Shown: positions 50,495-58,369 of the stretch, one piece after another
Layout of the letters: the number at the start of each line of letters is the position of its first letter
How positions within the stretch are numbered: position 1 is the first letter of the stretch
Assembly (NCBI RefSeq): GCF_002262885.1
Contig: NZ_NKYF01000001.1
Span: 62,001 to 126,000, forward strand
Length of the DNA: 64,000 bases
Direction: 5' to 3'
Origin: Pseudonocardia sp. MH-G8
Lineage (GTDB): Bacteria; Actinomycetota; Actinomycetes; Mycobacteriales; Pseudonocardiaceae
Notes under the pieces: generated by a model
Told to the model about the DNA's origin: nothing
The model's input: the letters and a program-made list of their open reading frames with translations, nothing else
The model's database searches: none
Program-made: the position numbers and the translations under genes

Positions 50495-52159
50495 ATGACC
50501 CATCCCACCACGAACCTCGAGCCCCGCACCGGGACGAGCACGGGCGCCAACGTGTTCGGTGACGTCCCGGTTCCGGCGCCGGCGCAACCGCCGGTGTCGT
50601 TGATCTTCGAGCGGGACGTGCCGATCCCGATGCGGGACGGCACGGCGCTGCGGGGGAACCTGTATCGCCCGGTGGACGGTCGTCGGGCGCCGGTACTGAT
50701 GAACTTCGGCCCCTACGGCAAGGACCTCTCGCTCGCGGCACGGCAAAAGGACTACTACAACGCTCTCGGCAAAGGTGTCTTCCTCAACTGGGAAACGCCT
50801 GACCCGGAGTACTGGGTGCCCCGCGGCTACGCAGTACTGCGGGTCGATTCCCGCGGCTCAGGTGCATCGCCGGGCCTGCTGGACGCGTTCTCCGCGGTGA
50901 TGGCGCGTGACCACCACGATGCGATCGAGTGGGCCGGGACCCAGCCGTGGAGCACCGGCAAGGTCGGCCTGCTCGGCATCTCGTTCTACGCCATGACCCA
51001 ATGGACCGTCGCGGCGCTGCAACCGCCACATCTCACGGCCATGATGCCGTGGGAAGGGGCTGTCGACGCCTACCGCGACTTCATCCGGCACGGCGGCATC
51101 CTCAACGCGGATTTCATGCGCCTGTGGGGCGGCGGCATACTCGCGGCCAAGAGCCCCGAGTCGGAAGCTGTCAACCTGTTCGACAAGTCGCGAGCACACC
51201 CGCTGGACGACGACGCCTACACCGGCTGGACCCCGGACCTCGGCAAGGTCGAGGTCCCGTTCGTGTCGGTCGGCAACTGGGGAAACCTGATGCTGCACCT
51301 CCGCGGGAACATCGAAGGCTTCGTGAACGCCGCCTCGTCTCAGAAATGGCTGCGGATCCTCGTCGGCGGCCACATCCTCCCGTTCTACTCCCCCGAGGCA
51401 CTGGCCTTGCAGGAAAGCTTCTTCGGCCATTACCTGAAGGGCGAGGACACCGGCTGGCTGGACCAGCCCCCGGTCCGGGTCGCCCTGCGCGGCACGGACG
51501 GAATCAGCTGGCGCGACGACACCGAGTGGCCGCTGACCGGGACCGAGTGGAAAGACCTGTATCTCGACGCCACCGATCTCCGTCTCGGCGATTCGAGCCC
51601 TGCGGCCGACGGGGTGGTCGAGTACCCGGCACCGCAAGGGACTGTGTCGTTCCTGCTGCCGCCCGGCCACGACATCCGCGAGATCACCGGGCCGATCGCC
51701 TTGCGGCTCTGGGTGTCGTCGTCCAGCACGGACGCGGACTTCTACGTCACTCTTCGCCAGATCACCACCGACGGCACTGAGGTATTCGGGATCAACCCGG
51801 TGGACCAGCCGATCCAGCCGTTGGCGCAGGGCTGGCTCCGGGCGTCACATCGCAAGACCGATCCGGACAGGTCACTGCCGTACCGCCCGTACCTCGTCCA
51901 CGACGAACAGCAGGACCTCGCACCGGACGAGATCGTTGCTGTCGACATCGAAGTCTGGCCTACCAGCATCGTCCTCGCCCCCGGCGACCAGCTCTTCCTG
52001 GAGATCAGTTCCAGCGACAACGAGACCATCCACGTCCGGATGGACTCCGACGAGCAGGAACGCCCGGCGGGACGCTTCGACGGAACCAACCGCATCCACA
52101 CCGGCCCGAGCCATCCTTCCGCCCTCCGAATCCCCGTCATTCCGGCCGACCCTGCTTGA
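50495..52159 (+). CDS. CocE/NonD-family (X-Pro dipeptidyl-peptidase-like) hydrolase
   Basis: 554 residues. An alpha/beta hydrolase core (about 40-330): DVPIPMRDGTALRGNLYRP, GYAVLRVDSRGSGAS, and the nucleophile elbow GISFYAMTQW, where GxSxxA is characteristic of the CocE/NonD and X-Pro peptidase group. A C-terminal jelly-roll domain (about 370-550; TGPIALRLWVSSSSTDADFYVTL) completes the family structure. No signal peptide is visible, so it is cytoplasmic. Substrates may be esters, amides or acyl peptides. Regulation by the divergent MarR protein is likely. Confidence 0.9.
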   Translation: MTHPTTNLEPRTGTSTGANVFGDVPVPAPAQPPVSLIFERDVPIPMRDGTALRGNLYRPVDGRRAPVLMNFGPYGKDLSLAARQKDYYNALGKGVFLNWETPDPEYWVPRGYAVLRVDSRGSGASPGLLDAFSAVMARDHHDAIEWAGTQPWSTGKVGLLGISFYAMTQWTVAALQPPHLTAMMPWEGAVDAYRDFIRHGGILNADFMRLWGGGILAAKSPESEAVNLFDKSRAHPLDDDAYTGWTPDLGKVEVPFVSVGNWGNLMLHLRGNIEGFVNAASSQKWLRILVGGHILPFYSPEALALQESFFGHYLKGEDTGWLDQPPVRVALRGTDGISWRDDTEWPLTGTEWKDLYLDATDLRLGDSSPAADGVVEYPAPQGTVSFLLPPGHDIREITGPIALRLWVSSSSTDADFYVTLRQITTDGTEVFGINPVDQPIQPLAQGWLRASHRKTDPDRSLPYRPYLVHDEQQDLAPDEIVAVDIEVWPTSIVLAPGDQLFLEISSSDNETIHVRMDSDEQERPAGRFDGTNRIHTGPSHPSALRIPVIPADPA

Positions 52160-52172
52160 CAGCCCGGCCCTT

Positions 52173-52197
52173 GGTACCTGCTGTCGTAGTAGGTACC
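52173..52197. promoter_or_regulatory. Strong inverted repeat between hydrolase and LysR genes
   Basis: GGTACCTGCT and AGTAGGTACC pair over 10 bases (nine Watson-Crick pairs and one G-T) around the loop GTCGT. It begins 14 bases after the hydrolase stop and ends 61 bases before the LysR start. It may act as the hydrolase terminator, a LysR-region operator, or both. Confidence 0.5.
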
Positions 52198-52258
52198 GCG
52201 CGTTCTCGTCAGCCCGCCCGGCCATCGCAGGATCGACTGAAGTTGCGATGATCGGCGC

Positions 52259-53152
52259 ATGGAGTTGCGTCAGCTGGAGTGCTTCGTCGCCGTGGTGGAG
52301 GAGTCCAGCTTCACGCGTGCCGCGGCCCGTCTGCACATCGTCCAGTCCGCGGTGTCAGCGACGATCGCGTCCCTGGAACGGGAGCTGGAAACTCGGCTGT
52401 TGCTGCGTACCACCCGCCACATCGGTCTTACCGATGCCGGGCTGCAACTGCTGCCGAAGGCACGGGCGACGCTGGAGGCGGCCCGCGACGCTCGCGAAGC
52501 GGTGCACGAGGTCAGCGGCGGGATCCGTGGCACGCTGCGCATCGGGACGATGAGCTCGCTCGGGTTGATCGACCTTCCCGGCCTGCTGGGTGAGTTCCAC
52601 CGTGAGCACCCCGCTGTTTCCGTTCAGCTCGCGATCGTCGGCAACGGCTCGCCAGGACTCGTCTCGGCGCTGGCCGAGGGTCGACTCGACCTGTCGTTCG
52701 TCTCGATTCCTGGCCAGCAGCCGGCGGGAGTGCACATTCGAGATCTCACCGCCATCCCGTTGGATCTCGTTGTTCCGCGAGACCATCGCCTCGCCGCCAG
52801 GAGCGAGTTGACGATCTCCGACCTTGCCGATGAGTCGTTCATCGACTTTCCGCAGGGCTACGGTAACCGCGCTGTGGCCGATCGGGCGTTCAGCGCTGCC
52901 GGACTCGCACGCCAAGTCGCGATCGAGATCACCGACATCACCGCCGGCACCGACTTCATCCGCCACCGCCTCGGCATCGCCCTGCTCCCGCGCACCGTCC
53001 TGATTCCCGACGACGACCTCGTCGTCCTGCGCGTCACCGACGCCGACCTCGACTGGCCCATCTCATTGGCCACACCTATCGGACGCACCCCCGGGGCTGC
53101 CGCCCGGGCATTCGAGCACGTGGTCGAGCGACACCTGGCTACGAACAGCTGA
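52259..53152 (+). CDS. LysR-family transcriptional regulator
   Basis: 297 residues. N-terminal winged helix (MELRQLECFVAVVEESSFTRAAARLHIVQSAVSATIASLE, residues 1-40) and a periplasmic-binding-protein-like effector domain from about 90 to 290 (RGTLRIGTMSSLGLIDLPGLLGEF). Length is standard. It precedes a carboxymuconolactone decarboxylase-like gene and an SMP-30-like gene on the same strand and probably regulates them, although LysR targets are more often divergent. Confidence 0.92.
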   Translation: MELRQLECFVAVVEESSFTRAAARLHIVQSAVSATIASLERELETRLLLRTTRHIGLTDAGLQLLPKARATLEAARDAREAVHEVSGGIRGTLRIGTMSSLGLIDLPGLLGEFHREHPAVSVQLAIVGNGSPGLVSALAEGRLDLSFVSIPGQQPAGVHIRDLTAIPLDLVVPRDHRLAARSELTISDLADESFIDFPQGYGNRAVADRAFSAAGLARQVAIEITDITAGTDFIRHRLGIALLPRTVLIPDDDLVVLRVTDADLDWPISLATPIGRTPGAAARAFEHVVERHLATNS

Positions 53153-53269
53153 GAGCACCACTCATCGCCGACACAGATCCGAGTCATCGAAAAGCGGCGT
53201 TGGACAGGACGACGCAGGTCGGTCAGCCTGGAAACAGGCACGAACGATCTGCGAACAGGAGCCATCTCA

Positions 53270-53863
53270 ATGGCGATCCAGAGCGACGCACTCGGCGGGC
53301 GCCTCCCGCTGGCCGACCCGGCGACGTTGACACCCGCACAACAAGAACTCGTCGACTCGGTGATGGCGAACCAGTTGCCATGGGCGAACGAGAACGGGTT
53401 CCGGATCGGAACCGATGACGGCCAGCTCATCGGCCCGTTCAATACATTTCTGCTGCGGCCGGAGGTCGCGTTGCGGTTCCTCGCCTTCGCCGCCGCAGAG
53501 GCGAGCCACACCTCGCTGTCGGATACGGTGCGCGAGGCTGTGATCGTCGCCGTTGGCGCCGTGTGGGGCGCCGACTACGAGCTCTACGCCCACAAGATCC
53601 TGGCCCGCCGGATCGGCCTCTCGCCGGAGGTCATCAAGGCCTTGAGTGAGGGCGCTGTGCCGGACCAACTGGGCGAACAGGAGAAGATTGCGGTGCGCGT
53701 CGCGCGGCAACTGTTGATCCAACATCGTATTGACGACGACCTCTTCCGCGTTGCCGAGCAGGCGTTCGGCGAGCGCGGTCTGTATGACATCGGTGCGGTC
53801 ATGGGTCAGTACCAAGCGGTATGCACATTGCTGACCATGTTCGCCGTACCGGCCCCCGAATAG
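53270..53863 (+). CDS. Carboxymuconolactone decarboxylase family protein
   Basis: 197 residues. The CMD/AhpD helical core is seen in SHTSLSDTVREAVIVAVGAVWGADYELYAHKILARRIGL, with a His but no CxxC pair, so peroxidase activity of the AhpD type is unlikely. It differs clearly from the copy at 41197. Probably a decarboxylase or lactone-processing enzyme in a small catabolic group with the LysR regulator upstream and the SMP-30-like hydrolase 23 bases downstream. Confidence 0.85.
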   Translation: MAIQSDALGGRLPLADPATLTPAQQELVDSVMANQLPWANENGFRIGTDDGQLIGPFNTFLLRPEVALRFLAFAAAEASHTSLSDTVREAVIVAVGAVWGADYELYAHKILARRIGLSPEVIKALSEGAVPDQLGEQEKIAVRVARQLLIQHRIDDDLFRVAEQAFGERGLYDIGAVMGQYQAVCTLLTMFAVPAPE

Positions 53864-53886
53864 ACTCCCACACAAAGGTGACAGCA

Positions 53887-54858
53887 ATGAATGGCAAGCC
53901 GAAGCTGGCGACGGTCGCGACGTTGCCGGAGCACTATTTCCTCGAGAACATCGTCGTCCGGGCCGACGGTTCGATCCTCGTGACCGCCCTCAATCGCAGG
54001 GAACTGTGGTGGGTGCCCGCACCCGCCGACGACGCCACCATCGGTCCCGTCCTGGTCGACCGGCTGGAGGGCTTGCCGATGAGCATCGTCGAGGCTGAGC
54101 CCGACGTGTTCTACGTCTCCTCCATGGCCCCGGCCGCCTTGGACCGTTTCGACCTGCGCGGCTGGGTCCCCGGAGCACCCGTGAACCGGACTCGCGTGCT
54201 GACATTCGCATCCCATGCAGCCGGCTTGAACGGCAGTTGTCTCCTGGCACCTGGCGTGATCCTGATCGCCGACTGTGCGGCCGGCCTCATCTGGCGGGTC
54301 GACCTGACCGAGGACGGCCTCGCCGGGACCGCCGAGGTCTGGCTCCGGCACGAGTCCATGGCACCGGGCACTGACCCGGAGCGGGCCGTCCACCTGACGC
54401 AGACCTTCTCCATCCCCTACCCGGGCGTCAACGGTGTCCGGGCCGCCGAGAAGTCCCACTACGTGTACTACACGGGCTCGTGGGAGCAGGTCTTCGCGCG
54501 CGTGGCCGTCGATCCGGTGACGCACGAGCCGGCGAGCGATCCGGAGATCGTCGCAAAGGGCATCCACGCGGTCGACGACTTCTGCATGGACGAGAACGCC
54601 GGGACCGCGTACATCACGACTCACATCGACAACACCCTCCACCGTGTCCCGCTGGACCCGGCGGCTCCCGCCACCGAAGCCGCAGTCGTGGTCGGGGACC
54701 CGATCGACCACCGGTTCCTCGGGCCGTCGAGCGCCGCCTGGGGCCGTGCACCCGGCGACTACGGTCGCGTCGCCTACTTCAGCACGGACGGTGGGCACAC
54801 CCCGCCGAACCCAGCCGGGATCATCAAGCCCGCGTCGGTGGTGCGGATCGAATTCTGA
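53887..54858 (+). CDS. SMP-30/gluconolactonase-like beta-propeller
   Basis: 323 residues from ATG 53887 (frame open earlier, but this ATG follows AAAGGTGACAG). The repeating YFLENIVVRADGSILVTAL, GVILIADCAAGLIWRVD and FCMDENAGTAYITTHIDNTLHRV blades are typical of SMP-30/gluconolactonase/LRE-like six-bladed propellers. The family hydrolyses sugar or organophosphate-type lactones using a bound divalent metal. The metal ligands could not be assigned with certainty. It belongs with the upstream CMD-like gene in one transcription unit. Confidence 0.85.
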   Translation: MNGKPKLATVATLPEHYFLENIVVRADGSILVTALNRRELWWVPAPADDATIGPVLVDRLEGLPMSIVEAEPDVFYVSSMAPAALDRFDLRGWVPGAPVNRTRVLTFASHAAGLNGSCLLAPGVILIADCAAGLIWRVDLTEDGLAGTAEVWLRHESMAPGTDPERAVHLTQTFSIPYPGVNGVRAAEKSHYVYYTGSWEQVFARVAVDPVTHEPASDPEIVAKGIHAVDDFCMDENAGTAYITTHIDNTLHRVPLDPAAPATEAAVVVGDPIDHRFLGPSSAAWGRAPGDYGRVAYFSTDGGHTPPNPAGIIKPASVVRIEF

Positions 54859-54861
54859 GCC

Positions 54862-55006
54862 GACGGCCTGGTTCGCGGGAGCAGCCACACTCCTGCTGAA
54901 CGTTCTGCGGTTGCTCACGACGGCGAGCAGGGCGAGCGCCGGGGCGCCCAGGAAGGCGGCGAAGAACAACGGGTTCATGAACGACACGTTGAACCGATCA
55001 CCGGCA
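54862..55006 (-). pseudogene. Possible C-terminal fragment of a DUF1772 (anthrone oxygenase-like) membrane protein
   Basis: On the minus strand a short stretch reads FNVSFMNPLFFAAFLGAPALALLAVVS, a membrane helix resembling an internal helix of the small DUF1772/anthrone oxygenase-like proteins. The rest of such a gene is missing on both sides. The match is short and the call is tentative. The remaining 110 bases up to the HNH gene show nothing recognisable. Confidence 0.3.
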
Positions 55007-55117
55007 CCCCCGCCGCCCGTACCCGACACTCGAAACCTCGGATCATGCGCCCGCCGGAGGATCGGAAGCGCAACGGTTGCCGGACAGCGCCGTCCGATCG
55101 CGCAGCCTCGGGGCGAG

Positions 55118-56389
55118 CTACGGGTTCCGGCGTGGTTTCTGTTCCGGGCATATCCATTTCGGTGGGATGAACTCGGGTAACCCGTCACGGATCCGCACCA
55201 CCCACCCAGAATCGTGGATCAAGCGGTGGTGCACCTTGCACAAACTCACCAGGTTGTTCAGTTCGGTGGGCCCGCCGTGCTCCCACTCCCAGATGTGGTG
55301 GATTTCGCACCAAGAAGGTGTCCGGTCGCAGCCCGGGTGCGCGCATCCACGGTCGCGGGCGGTGACCGCCCTGCGCAACCCGTCGGGGATCACCCGGGTG
55401 GAGCGCCCCACGTCCAGGGGTTGCCCGGCGCCGTTCATGACGATGGGCACGACCGCGGCGTCACAGGCCAGCATCCGCAACGAACCCGCGGTCATGCGGC
55501 CGCCGAAGTCGAGCATCGCCGAACGGGCGCGGGTTTCGAGGTCCTCGAGCCGGATCAACACGTTCAAGTGCGGCCGCCGGCCACCGGCGTCGGGCAGGGT
55601 GGCGTGGTCGGCATGGGCGAGGACGAACCCACACGCATCCGCGAGGGCCTCGGCCTGACGCTGCCCCGTCGATCGCTGATCATCCCGGCCGAGAGGCTTC
55701 GCCTTGGCGTCGATCACAGTGGCGATCGCATCGAACATCGCCGCATCGTCGAACTGACCGCTGATCGTGCCGCCCGACCCGTCGCGACGCTTACGGACCT
55801 GCAGCCGGTTGACCGGCTCCGGCGGGTTGTCATCAGGCTCGGGGCCGTCGCCGTCGAGCGCCTCCAGGAGCTGGGTGCCCAGCTTGCGTAGTTGCCCGGG
55901 CGAGTACTCGCCGGCCATACCGGCCAGCTGCTCTTCCAACCCCGCCCGCTGCCAGTCGGTGATCCGCCCGGCCTCGGGAGTGTTGAGCAGGGCGGCGATG
56001 ACTTCGACGTGACGCAGCCCGGCCTGCCCGGCGGCGAACGCCTTCCCCGTCGCCGGGAGCCGGGCGGGCAGCACGGTGCCGTCGAGCCCGATCTGCTCAC
56101 ACGCCTGCTCCGCGGCCACCACCCGGCGGCGGGCTTCGTAGGAGTCGCAGCCCAGCAGGTCGGTGAGTGCGCTTTCGGGTTTGCGGTAGCCGCGTTCGGC
56201 GAAGGTGCCTCGGCGTTGCAGGGCGGCGGTGGTGGAAACGGTGAGGTGGTCGTGTTGTCGGGACATGCCTTCACCGATGGTGAGCACCGACAGCAGTTCC
56301 GCATCTGAGGTCAGGGGGTTTTCCGCGGCCTGCCGGAATGCGTCGAACGCCTCTTGGAGGTGTTCGTACGCGGCGGCGACTGCGGACAT
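55118..56389 (-). CDS. DUF222/HNH endonuclease-like protein (13E12 family)
   Basis: 423 residues. The N-terminal 260 residues form the DUF222 helical domain (GYRKPESALTDLLGCDSYEARRRVVAAEQ, then AFAAGQAGLRHVEVIAALL). The C-terminus carries a zinc/HNH motif: CAHPGCDRTPSWCEIHHIWEWEHGG, then LCKVHHRLIHDSGW. Members are widespread and multi-copy in actinobacteria and several are induced by DNA damage. Here a perfect palindromic SOS box lies 14 bases upstream of the start codon, so LexA control is well supported. The biological function of the family is unclear; nuclease activity is inferred from the HNH motif only. Confidence 0.92.
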   Translation of the reverse strand: MSAVAAAYEHLQEAFDAFRQAAENPLTSDAELLSVLTIGEGMSRQHDHLTVSTTAALQRRGTFAERGYRKPESALTDLLGCDSYEARRRVVAAEQACEQIGLDGTVLPARLPATGKAFAAGQAGLRHVEVIAALLNTPEAGRITDWQRAGLEEQLAGMAGEYSPGQLRKLGTQLLEALDGDGPEPDDNPPEPVNRLQVRKRRDGSGGTISGQFDDAAMFDAIATVIDAKAKPLGRDDQRSTGQRQAEALADACGFVLAHADHATLPDAGGRRPHLNVLIRLEDLETRARSAMLDFGGRMTAGSLRMLACDAAVVPIVMNGAGQPLDVGRSTRVIPDGLRRAVTARDRGCAHPGCDRTPSWCEIHHIWEWEHGGPTELNNLVSLCKVHHRLIHDSGWVVRIRDGLPEFIPPKWICPEQKPRRNP

Positions 56390-56402
56390 GCTCCAAGTTT
56401 AG

Positions 56403-56418
56403 TCGAACGAGTGTTCGA
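56403..56418. promoter_or_regulatory. LexA-binding SOS box
   Basis: TCGAACGAGTGTTCGA fits the mycobacterial/Gram-positive LexA consensus TCGAAC-N4-GTTCGA exactly, with both arms perfect. It sits directly before the DUF222/HNH gene, where bound LexA would block transcription. Several 13E12 genes of Mycobacterium tuberculosis are known LexA targets. Confidence 0.88.
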
Positions 56419-56736
56419 TAGCATGGGTCTGTTCGGGTGGTCCCCCATTTGCAATAGTGAACGGTGCAGCGGAAGACGCAGGGGGCGCGAGCGTCCCGGC
56501 GTCCCGGCGCTCGCAGCCTGCAGCCGCACCACCCCGCACCCGGGCACTCACTCGCAGTGGGCCCGGCGCCGAGGCCGACCCCCGCGCCGAGGACGGCCGG
56601 GACGGGCACAACCCACGAAACTCGTGGTCGTTCGCGCGGCCGTCCCCCGATATTCGGACCCGGCCACCCCGCCGACGGGCAGGAGCAGCCGAACCCGGCC
56701 GACTGCGCGGCCCGGACGTACGGCGATCGCTCGCGG
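56419..56736. other. Intergenic region, no feature seen
   Basis: About 320 bases between the SOS box and the end of the SRPBCC gene. The plus- and minus-strand open frames here are Arg/Pro-rich and look like chance frames in GC-rich DNA. I see no gene, RNA or clear hairpin. Confidence 0.5.
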
Positions 56737-57237
56737 TCAGCCTGCCGGGCGATCGGCGATCCAGCTCGCCAGGGAGACGAGGGTCGCCTCGACGCTGGCG
56801 ATCGTGGCGTCCCGCAGGTCGTCGAGGTCCCGGTAGGTGCCGCCCAGGACCGGATCAGCGGCGATGAGCTGCCAGGTCAGTGCCACCAGTGTCCCGGAGC
56901 CGTAGGAGGTGAACGTCCAGCGCCACCGCACGATCGGGACGGGCACGGAGCCGAGCACGGTGTAGGCGAACTCGGAGCCGGGCTCGGCGACCGTGACCTG
57001 CGACCGGCTGTCCCACTCGTTGCCCGACCTGCGGTTGCGGCCGCTGAACCAGGCGCCCGGCCGGGGGCCGGCCCCCTCGTCGTACCGGGCCAGGATGGCG
57101 TTCGGGCTCCACTGGCTGATGTGGGACACCGTGCTGATCAGGTCGTACACCTCGGCCGGTGGGGCCGCCAGCCAGGTCTGTCGGGTGAAGCCGTATCCGG
57201 AGACGTCGAGGGTCGGAGCGGTGGTCTCGGTGGTCAC
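56737..57237 (-). CDS. SRPBCC-family protein (polyketide cyclase/START-like)
   Basis: 166 residues from GTG 57237 (GAGAGGAA upstream). The opening RQTWLAAPPAEVYDLISTVSHISQWSPN and the later WRWTFTSYGSGTLVALTWQL belong to the SRPBCC (START/Bet v1-like) fold with a hydrophobic cavity. Members range from polyketide cyclases to ligand-binding stress proteins; nothing links this copy to the distant PKS. It is 42 bases downstream of the metallo-hydrolase gene and shares its transcript. Confidence 0.88.
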   Translation of the reverse strand: MTTETTAPTLDVSGYGFTRQTWLAAPPAEVYDLISTVSHISQWSPNAILARYDEGAGPRPGAWFSGRNRRSGNEWDSRSQVTVAEPGSEFAYTVLGSVPVPIVRWRWTFTSYGSGTLVALTWQLIAADPVLGGTYRDLDDLRDATIASVEATLVSLASWIADRPAG

Positions 57238-57279
57238 GTGGTTCCTCTCGTTGCGCAGGCGGGCCGGGGCGTGCCCGGG

Positions 57280-58230
57280 TCAGGTGCGGGAGAACGGCGC
57301 CCAGGCGGCGATCTCGTAGCTGCCTCCGGCACGGCGCAGTTCGAACGCGCCGTGTCCGGGCAGGTGGGCGGGGAGCACGAGCGCGTTGTGCTCGGCGGCG
57401 TGCGCGAACATCCGTGCCCGGCTGGCGCGGGCGCCGTCCTCGTCCTCCTCGAAGCAGCTGTTGATGTGCGGCTCGTGGATCTGGATGGCGCCGTGCAGGA
57501 GGTCGCCCGCGAAGATCGCGCGATCGCCGGCGGACTCCAGGTGGATGATCGAGGCGCCCGGGGTGTGCCCGGGTGCGAGTTCCAGGCGGAGGTTGGAGTC
57601 GATGGTGTGGGACTCGTCCCACGTCTTGACGAGTCCCGCCTCGATCACCGGGTCGATGCTGTCCTCGTAGACGTTCTGGTTGCCCCGGCCGAACACCGTG
57701 TTGTGCAGGTTCTCCGGCTTCCAGTACTCGAAGTCGCGCTGCGGCATGAGGTAGGTGGCGTTGGGGAAGGTGGGCACCCAGTCCCGGCCCTCGAGGCGCG
57801 TGTTCCACCCGACGTGGTCGTCGTGCAGGTGGGTGTTGACGACGATGTCGACGTCCTCGGGCCGCACACCGGCGGCCGCGAGGTTGTCCAGGTAGTCGGT
57901 GTCCATGTAGGACCAGATCGGCTGCAGCGGTCGGTACTTGCCGTTGCCGGCACCGGTGTCGATCAGGATGATCTTTCCCTCGCTGCGCAGCACCCAGGTC
58001 TGCGTCGCGGCCCGCGTCAGGTCGGTCGTCGCATCCCAGTGGTGCGGGTCCAGCACGGCCGCGTGGCGCTGCCACTCCTCCGACTTACTGCCGGGGAAGA
58101 AGACGTCGGTGGTCATGGGCGTGGTCTCGGAGAACTCCATGACGCGGGTGATCTGGACGTCGCCGAGCTCGATGGTCGTGACGCGCGGCGCGGCGGGGTC
58201 GTGTCGAGACGACCCGGATCCGGTGGGCAT
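57280..58230 (-). CDS. Metallo-beta-lactamase-fold hydrolase (lactonase-like)
   Basis: 316 residues from ATG 58230. All metal ligands are present: NTHLHDDHVGW (HxHxDH), LAPGHTPGAS, IFAGDLLH and the final PAHLPGHG. The sequence resembles the AHL-lactonase/Class B-like hydrolases that open lactone rings. In contrast to the metallo-beta-lactamase-fold protein at 38710, its binuclear centre looks complete. It forms an operon with the SRPBCC gene and is divergent from the large LuxR regulator at 58370. Confidence 0.9.
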   Translation of the reverse strand: MPTGSGSSRHDPAAPRVTTIELGDVQITRVMEFSETTPMTTDVFFPGSKSEEWQRHAAVLDPHHWDATTDLTRAATQTWVLRSEGKIILIDTGAGNGKYRPLQPIWSYMDTDYLDNLAAAGVRPEDVDIVVNTHLHDDHVGWNTRLEGRDWVPTFPNATYLMPQRDFEYWKPENLHNTVFGRGNQNVYEDSIDPVIEAGLVKTWDESHTIDSNLRLELAPGHTPGASIIHLESAGDRAIFAGDLLHGAIQIHEPHINSCFEEDEDGARASRARMFAHAAEHNALVLPAHLPGHGAFELRRAGGSYEIAAWAPFSRT

Positions 58231-58369
58231 GGTTCTCCTTCGGTCGGTTCCTTGCTCTTCCAGCTTCGGCTCGCCGGGGTGGAAGCGGTATCGGACACGT
58301 GACTGCACTCGGCGGGCCGCTGCGGCTGCCGTTGGTAGCGTCTGAGGGGTCCGTGACTCTGGAGAACCG

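Noticed and set aside
53806..55188. Minus-strand frame opposite the SMP-30 gene
   Set aside because: Mostly antisense of the propeller gene; only a short piece near 54862-55006 resembles a real membrane helix, listed separately with low confidence.
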